From Ktedonobacter sp. (GTDB taxonomy: Bacteria; Chloroflexota; Ktedonobacteria; Ktedonobacterales; Ktedonobacteraceae), in the NCBI GenBank assembly GCA_003450555.1, contig DMFQ01000144.1, forward strand, positions 10,851 to 19,012: 8,162 nt of DNA, given 5' to 3'. Position 1 is the first letter of the stretch. Every line of letters starts with the position of its first letter. Both the position numbers and the translations under genes were made by a program. The notes under the pieces were generated by a model. That model made no database searches. It worked only from the letters and a program-made list of their open reading frames with translations, and was not told the origin of the DNA. Positions 1-4,012 of the stretch are shown here, piece after piece.

Positions 1-458
1 TCAGAGGAAACATCACTGGCATATAAGTAGGGAAGGCGCGGTTCTTGCACTGCAATAGTTATAGGGATGACACCGGAACCTGTGCCAATGTCTGCTACAA
101 CAGGTTGTAGACCAGCAGCAAGCGAAACACGAATTACCCTTAAAGCGGCCTCGACGAGTTGTTCTGTTTCTGGCCGTGGAATAAGGACACGTTGATCAAC
201 AAAGAAATCCAGGCCAAAAAACTCTTTATGCCCAATGAGATAAGCAACTGGCTCACCCCGTTTTCGCCGCTCAAGTAACTGGTGATAGTGCCGCTCCTGC
301 TCAACAGTAAGAGGTTTTTCTGGATATGCGATGAGTGTAACTCGATCCGCTTGCAATACATGACCCAACAATACCTGGGCATCCAGCCTGGGAACAGACA
401 GACCTGCCTCTGTCAGCGCAGATGTACCTAGTTCTAAGGCCTCAAGGATAGTGGTCAT
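1..458 (-). CDS. prmC: Peptide chain release factor N5-glutamine methyltransferase PrmC (HemK), 5' part only
   Basis: PrmC methylates the glutamine of the GGQ motif of release factors RF1 and RF2, using S-adenosylmethionine, in the cytoplasm. The first 152 codons are present and the gene runs off the left edge, so the catalytic NPPY motif cannot be seen. Visible family marks are the small helical N-terminal domain (residues 1 to about 75), the block GEPVAYLIGHKEF followed by GLDFFVDQRVLIPRPETE (residues 68–99), and SAM-binding motif I, DIGTGSG (123–129). The ATG at 458 gives the usual N-terminus. No strong Shine-Dalgarno precedes it, only GAG-type purines, and the stop of the upstream DUF2203 frame lies 20 bases before it, so translational coupling is likely. 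Identification is firm; the coupling is inference. Confidence 0.93.
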   Translation of the reverse strand, partial: MTTILEALELGTSALTEAGLSVPRLDAQVLLGHVLQADRVTLIAYPEKPLTVEQERHYHQLLERRKRGEPVAYLIGHKEFFGLDFFVDQRVLIPRPETEQLVEAALRVIRVSLAAGLQPVVADIGTGSGVIPITIAVQEPRLPYLYASDVSS

Positions 459-478
459 ATAATACTCTGCTCACGGAT

Positions 479-872
479 TTACAAGGGTTGGCGACCAGCG
501 AAGCCTTCATCTGTATAGTGCCAGAAATTAATGCGCTCTTCGCCAAGATACCAACAGAGATAAATTTCGCGACCATTACGCGTGCTGAGAAAGTCGATCA
601 GGCCTTGCTCGGGGTCTTTCAAAATACAGCCAAAACCAGCCAGTTCATTAAGCAAATTACGCAGGCTTTGTGCCTGGGGAGGGATCTCTCTCTGCAAGGT
701 CATAATGCGTTCTTGCAGGTGATAACCGTTGCCAGCAGCCTGCATACGCAGAGTGTCAAAGTTCCTCCTGAGTTCGTAAAAGAGACTTATGCCCTACCTG
801 TATTTCGCGCAGTACAGTGGAGATTTGTGGTAATAAAGCCTCGGCCTCTTCACGAGTGAAGTAATGTGCCAT
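479..872 (-). CDS. DUF2203 family protein, read through a +1 frameshift at 758
   Basis: The function of this family is unknown. Two adjoining frames together make one complete protein of 130 residues, a normal length for DUF2203. Frame one (872 to 756) gives MAHYFTREEAEALLPQI and on to TQEEL, then TGA. Skipping T758 continues with DTLRMQAAGNGY and ends with the family hallmarks KDPEQGLIDF, GREIYLCW and GFAGRQPL before TAA at 481–479. Most of the protein is predicted helical and charged, as expected. The start at 872 is chosen because AGGAGG lies 9 bases upstream and because HYFTREEA is the family N-terminus; an upstream in-frame ATG at 1073 would add about 67 residues with no family match. 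The gene precedes prmC by 20 bases on the same strand. The break lies at CTT TGA C, so it may be programmed; it may equally be a one-base insertion or an assembly error. Without the shift only a 38-residue peptide is made. Confidence 0.86.
755..769 (-). promoter_or_regulatory. Candidate prfB-like +1 programmed frameshift site
   Basis: Read on the minus strand from 769, the sequence is AGGAGG AA CTT TGA C, with CTT at 761–759 and TGA at 758–756 in frame with the DUF2203 start. Slippage of one base on CTT gives GAC and exactly restores the conserved DUF2203 frame. The heptamer equals the RF2 (prfB) recoding site CUU UGA C, and AGGAGG could pair with the 16S rRNA tail as the internal Shine-Dalgarno of prfB does. 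The gap between that element and CTT is 2 bases here; in E. coli prfB (AGG GGG UAU CUU UGA C) it is 3. Programmed use is inference. Confidence 0.5.
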
Positions 873-881
873 AATACATTG

Positions 882-887
882 CCTCCT
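882..887 (-). promoter_or_regulatory. Ribosome binding site of the DUF2203 gene
   Basis: A perfect AGGAGG lies 9 bases before the ATG at 872. It decides the start in favour of 872 over the upstream in-frame ATG at 1073. Confidence 0.75.
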
Positions 888-1075
888 GCTTGCCTCCTTG
901 CTGGTACTCACAACGAGTGCCTTTACACTTTTTTCCCAGATTCCAAGCATCCATGCTGGTGGGGCATTCCTGGAAGTCTCAAGCTGTATTGCTACATTTT
1001 TCTCCCTGCTGAAGAATGGCAGATTGAGAAATGTAGCGCTACTTCTTGCGGTCACCCTTTTGCTATCAAACAAGA

Positions 1076-2725
1076 TTAATGCTTCGGCGTTGGGGTAGGT
1101 GACGTACCAGGCGTCCCTGTTGGACTTGCCGTCGGTGTTGGCGTTCCTCCAAGATTTATAGTGAGGTCATCAAAGGTCTTAAAGTTTACTATGGTTCCCC
1201 CTGCAGTATAATCGCCCTTGATTATATCACCGGGCTGCACAAGAGGAAGTTTAGCTGAAAGGGAAAGGTTGGCGGTAAAAATGGTATTTTGCCCTTTAAT
1301 CTGGATGTAATAGATGGTGTTGTTCCCCTGTTGCACAGATGATATACGTAACACCGTGCCAAGTACACTCCGAGTTGTTCCTCCACTGGGCGTGTTCCCC
1401 CCATTCCCTTGTTGGGTAAGCCATTGCTGGTAGTCTTGCAAAGCCTGGGGGAGCGTAGGCTCATATTGTACATTGCTACCGTTCAGGTTCCTGGCGTCTA
1501 CAACGCCTACCGATTGGAAGCCGCCATTACCAGAACTTTGTACGTAGATAGCAATCCACGTTGGTGTCCCGTAAATCTGGTAGAGTTGAAGACTGGCCAC
1601 GTTGTAGTTACGAATATTTTTGCTGGTAGACTGGAAAGTGCTCTGCACGTTACTCCCAATGCCCACGCCCGACAATGGATAGAAATGTGCTTCATTTTTA
1701 TGGGTATCAAAGAGGAAAATGCCTGTACTTGACTGGTCGTTTGTTGAGGAAGAGGTCATGGGAATGAGCCAGACAGGTTGGTCGACATTATTATAGAGTA
1801 GTTCAGGATCACCCACTGGAGATTGTTGTCCCATACCGGAGGGATTAAACCAGGGTGCGGCATGATAGAGGCCCCACCATGTGAGGTAGTCGGTCACTGT
1901 TTGAGCAGGCATTACACGATCCACCCATACTGGCACATTCTGTGGCTGGTACTTCTTGATCTCGCCCGTGTGGGCATTTACTATGAGCACCTCCGAGAGT
2001 ACGTCACCGATGTAACCACGACTTGGCTGCATAAGCGAAATGGTCCAATAGGGATGGAAAGTATCATCCAGTTCCAGGGTGGGATCAACCAATTTACCGT
2101 AGGTATAGCCACTGAGGTAGACATGACGCAACAGGTCTTGATTGAGAAGTGCGCCAGGGAGATAGGCAAGGGATGCACTTGTTTCGGTGTGTAAGACTGA
2201 CACTGGCTGAGGATCTTCAGCATCTACCACCACGAAGCCTGGCGTAGTCCGACTGTTCAAATTGGCAAAAATGTTATTGTACATCAATGGGCCAACATAA
2301 TAGAGATGATGGTTGATAGATTGCAACGTATAGCTGTCTGGATCAATGCTATATGTTGAGCCAAGGTTTTGACCGTTAGAGCCGAGTACCTGTTGGCCTT
2401 TGAAAATAGCAATGCTCTTACTGACCAGTACAATGTGATTTTGATCAGTTGGTGGCAACTTTGGAGAAGCTTCCGTGCGCACCTGGGGTATGGCGGCCAG
2501 GGCTTTGGCGTTGGTATCAAACCACGTAGTAAAGACAACTATCAAACCACTGACAACGATACCAATGACAGCCGCTACCACCAGCCCAAAGATTCCTGCC
2601 GCGATTGCCCCTCGTGAGGCGTTTTGCAGGCAACTGAGTGGGACTGCTGCGCGACGAACGCGACCGCCCCTGGCTGACAGCTGAAGCATCTTCCAGGACA
2701 TTAAGCGCGGGACGGGCAAAGGCAA
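1076..2725 (-). CDS. Membrane-anchored protein of unknown function, main (C-terminal) part of a frameshifted gene
   Basis: I do not recognise the family. The open frame has 549 codons from the first ATG at 2725, but its first 30 or so residues overlap the better-supported frame of 2978–2517 and are probably not all translated as such. One strong membrane segment (residues about 40–66) is followed by a large soluble region, about 67–435, rich in Gln, Asn, Ser and Tyr. It contains a GEIKKY...VPVWVDRV stretch (about 255–270) and aromatic-rich segments that suggest beta structure. A Gly/Asn/Thr linker follows, then a small beta-rich domain (about 447–525) and a Pro/Thr tail ending in SPTPTPKH. 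The soluble part probably lies outside the membrane. No Shine-Dalgarno fits the 2725 start. Joined to the upstream frame by a +1 shift, the protein would be about 630 residues with four membrane segments. TAA at 1078–1076 ends it, 203 bases before the DUF2203 start. Confidence 0.72.
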   Translation of the reverse strand: MPLPVPRLMSWKMLQLSARGGRVRRAAVPLSCLQNASRGAIAAGIFGLVVAAVIGIVVSGLIVVFTTWFDTNAKALAAIPQVRTEASPKLPPTDQNHIVLVSKSIAIFKGQQVLGSNGQNLGSTYSIDPDSYTLQSINHHLYYVGPLMYNNIFANLNSRTTPGFVVVDAEDPQPVSVLHTETSASLAYLPGALLNQDLLRHVYLSGYTYGKLVDPTLELDDTFHPYWTISLMQPSRGYIGDVLSEVLIVNAHTGEIKKYQPQNVPVWVDRVMPAQTVTDYLTWWGLYHAAPWFNPSGMGQQSPVGDPELLYNNVDQPVWLIPMTSSSTNDQSSTGIFLFDTHKNEAHFYPLSGVGIGSNVQSTFQSTSKNIRNYNVASLQLYQIYGTPTWIAIYVQSSGNGGFQSVGVVDARNLNGSNVQYEPTLPQALQDYQQWLTQQGNGGNTPSGGTTRSVLGTVLRISSVQQGNNTIYYIQIKGQNTIFTANLSLSAKLPLVQPGDIIKGDYTAGGTIVNFKTFDDLTINLGGTPTPTASPTGTPGTSPTPTPKH

Positions 2726-2978
2726 AGAGATTGGCTATGCTACTAATGACAAGTGGCCAGAGTAGCCACTGCCAGCCCCAAAAAGGGCCGGTTAGAGCAG
2801 GTTCGGAGGTATAAAGAATGAGTAGGCAGATAATATAGTTAAGGACAAAAAACGCGGCAAACCAGTTGACGAATTTTCGCTGATTAAATGCCTCGCGACG
2901 ACCAAAACCGAGTCGTCCAATTGTAAGGATGGCCATGACAATGAGCGTACCAATGAGTGCTAACAGAAAAATTACCAT
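2517..2978 (-). CDS. N-terminal three-helix membrane part of the same frameshifted gene
   Basis: The ATG at 2978 has an AGG-type ribosome site (GCGAGG, 5-base spacing). The frame encodes three membrane segments at about residues 2–20, 36–56 and 68–87, the last ending FAFARPALNVLEDAS. After about residue 105 it turns into a Ser/Arg-rich and then Cys/Trp-rich tail that does not look like real protein, while the overlapping frame of the following entry encodes a fourth, convincing membrane helix. I infer one original gene of about 1076–2978 broken by a +1 shift somewhere in 2590–2720; GGGG and AAAA runs there are possible indel sites. A 209-base overlap of two separate genes is less likely. Function unknown. 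Confidence 0.6.
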   Translation of the reverse strand: MVIFLLALIGTLIVMAILTIGRLGFGRREAFNQRKFVNWFAAFFVLNYIICLLILYTSEPALTGPFWGWQWLLWPLVISSIANLFAFARPALNVLEDASAVSQGRSRSSRSSPTQLPAKRLTRGNRGRNLWAGGSGCHWYRCQWFDSCLYYVV

Positions 2979-3094
2979 TTTAGCCTCGCTTCTTTTATTT
3001 CAGGTAGTATAGTCTCTCATCAACCGGTGTCGTGTTGTAAAATGACATCCATATCGGCCGAATACTACGTATAGCGTGAGAACGGAATAAACCG

Positions 3095-3116
3095 ACGCTA
3101 TTGTAGCGTTCTTTTT
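3095..3116 (+). terminator. Hairpin with T run, possible terminator or attenuator
   Basis: ACGCTA (3095–3100), a TTG loop and TAGCGT (3104–3109) are followed by TCTTTTT. The stem is only 6–7 pairs, so terminator strength is doubtful. A second TAGCGT copy at 3072–3077 could pair with the same ACGCTA and exclude this hairpin. No plus-strand gene lies upstream in the spacer, so any role would be in the leader of the 3353 gene. Confidence 0.3.
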
Positions 3117-3146
3117 GGCGACTGGACAACTGCGTAACTGGTTAAC

Positions 3147-3159
3147 CTCTATCATAGAG
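3147..3159. promoter_or_regulatory. Operator-like palindrome, box 1
   Basis: A perfect 13-base palindrome, CTCTAT-C-ATAGAG. Bases 3148–3162 match bases 3242–3256 at 14 of 15 positions, the mismatch being the central base. It lies in the divergent promoter region and is likely bound by a regulator that I cannot name. Confidence 0.35.
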
Positions 3160-3241
3160 TATACACCTCCATACCAAATGATTCATCGAAGTGATGGGAG
3201 AAATGGGAGAAGAGAGGTGTAACATTTCACAGTTTCGCAAG

Positions 3242-3252
3242 TCTATAATAGA
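3242..3252. promoter_or_regulatory. Operator-like palindrome, box 2, overlapping a TATAAT
   Basis: TCTAT-A-ATAGA is an 11-base palindrome and repeats box 1 with its centre 94 bases away. It contains TATAAT on the plus strand about 100 bases before the oxidoreductase ATG, so it could be the -10 element, an operator covering it, or both. Confidence 0.35.
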
Positions 3253-3352
3253 GTATCCTTCCCTGAAGGATTAGGAGAGACGTCTTTCTTAGGTAGAGCA
3301 TGACACAGCATAGCCTATCGAGGCTAAAGTAGAGATAGAGGAGCATTTAACC

Positions 3353-3967
3353 ATGCAATGGTTTGGTAAAAAATCTGCACAGCGAACGCAAGCTGAAACA
3401 GGTCCCGACGGTAAGGATCGTCTTCCTCCTGGACAATATCTGACAAAGAAATGGCCGGTGTTGAGCTATGAACGTACTCCTCAAGGGCTTCCAGCCGATT
3501 GGAGATTAAAAATTACTGGAAAAGTCGAGCATCCGCTGGAATTGACGTGGGAGGAGTTTCTCGCGCTGCCACGCACCACCTTCACGACTGATATCCACTG
3601 TGTAACGACATGGAGTCGCTACGACAATACCTGGGAAGGTGTGCATATTCGTGAGATTTTGCAGCGTGCTAAACCGTTACCCGACGCTACATTTGTGATG
3701 GCGCACTCCTGGACAGGCTACACGACGAATCTCCCTCTTGCTGACCTTGATGACGATGATGTTATGATCGTCCTTAAGCACAATGGGCAAGACCTGCAGC
3801 CAGATCACGGTGGTCCTGTCCGCCTGCTGGTGCCAAAGCTTTACTTTTACAAGAGCGCCAAGTGGCTCGATGGTCTAGAGTTTATGGAGCGCGACCGCCC
3901 CGGTTTCTGGGAGCAGCGCGGCTACCACAATCATGCTGACCCATGGACTGAGGAACGGTACTGGTAG
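3353..3967 (+). CDS. Sulfite-oxidase-like molybdopterin-dependent oxidoreductase (short cytoplasmic type)
   Basis: The 204-residue protein consists essentially of the oxidoreductase molybdopterin-binding fold of the sulfite oxidase family, of the short form found for example as YuiH in Bacillus. The family uses a molybdenum cofactor for oxygen-atom or two-electron transfer; the substrate of this short type is not known to me. The cofactor-ligating cysteine is Cys83 in TTDIHCVTTWS. Other family marks are GKVEHPLELTWEEFLALP (56–73), HSWTGYTTNL (118–127) and the binding segment HGGPVRLLVPKLYFYKSAKW (152–171). There is no signal peptide, twin-arginine motif, haem domain or dimerisation domain, so it is probably cytoplasmic and needs a partner for electrons. 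AGGAG lies 9 bases before the ATG. It stands alone on the plus strand, divergent from the membrane gene and convergent with spoVR. Confidence 0.9.
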   Translation: MQWFGKKSAQRTQAETGPDGKDRLPPGQYLTKKWPVLSYERTPQGLPADWRLKITGKVEHPLELTWEEFLALPRTTFTTDIHCVTTWSRYDNTWEGVHIREILQRAKPLPDATFVMAHSWTGYTTNLPLADLDDDDVMIVLKHNGQDLQPDHGGPVRLLVPKLYFYKSAKWLDGLEFMERDRPGFWEQRGYHNHADPWTEERYW

Positions 3968-3973
3968 GAGGTA

Positions 3974-4007
3974 ACGAGACGGTAGGCTAGCTAGCCTACC
4001 GTCTCGT
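3974..4007. terminator. Bidirectional terminator, perfect 34-base palindrome
   Basis: Starting ACGAGACGGTAGGCTAG and continuing with its exact reverse complement, it forms a 17-pair inverted repeat with no spacer (centre 3990/3991). It begins 6 bases after the oxidoreductase stop and ends 5 bases before the spoVR stop, the expected place for a shared terminator of convergent genes. Neither strand has a strong T run after the stem (TAATTACTACTTCT on plus), so termination efficiency is uncertain. Confidence 0.7.
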
Positions 4008-4012
4008 AATTA

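Larger units (their letters stand above)
2979..3352. other. Divergent intergenic region, 374 bases
   Basis: This spacer separates the minus-strand membrane gene from the plus-strand oxidoreductase gene and should hold both promoters. I see no gene in it. It contains two similar palindromic boxes (3147–3159, 3242–3252), a hairpin followed by a T run (3095–3116), a TCGGCCGA palindrome (3054–3061) and, on the minus strand, a TATACT that could be a -10 element about 30 bases upstream of the 2978 start. The second box contains TATAAT at 3244–3249, but no good -35 lies 16–18 bases before it. Confidence 0.6.

Noticed and set aside
1033..1042. GTAGCGCTAC palindrome just after the membrane gene stop, as a terminator.
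   Set aside because: The stem is only 5 pairs (more only with a bulge) and there is no T run on the minus-strand side.
873..1073. In-frame upstream start (ATG at 1073) for the DUF2203 gene.
   Set aside because: The added residues have no family match, and AGGAGG sits at correct spacing before the ATG at 872.
2586..2597. A second prfB-like slip site, AGG AAT CTT TGG, in the membrane gene on the minus strand.
   Set aside because: The codon after CTT is TGG, not a stop, so there is no pause to drive slippage, and the upstream AGG is a weak ribosome-binding element. The frame break may lie elsewhere in 2590–2720.
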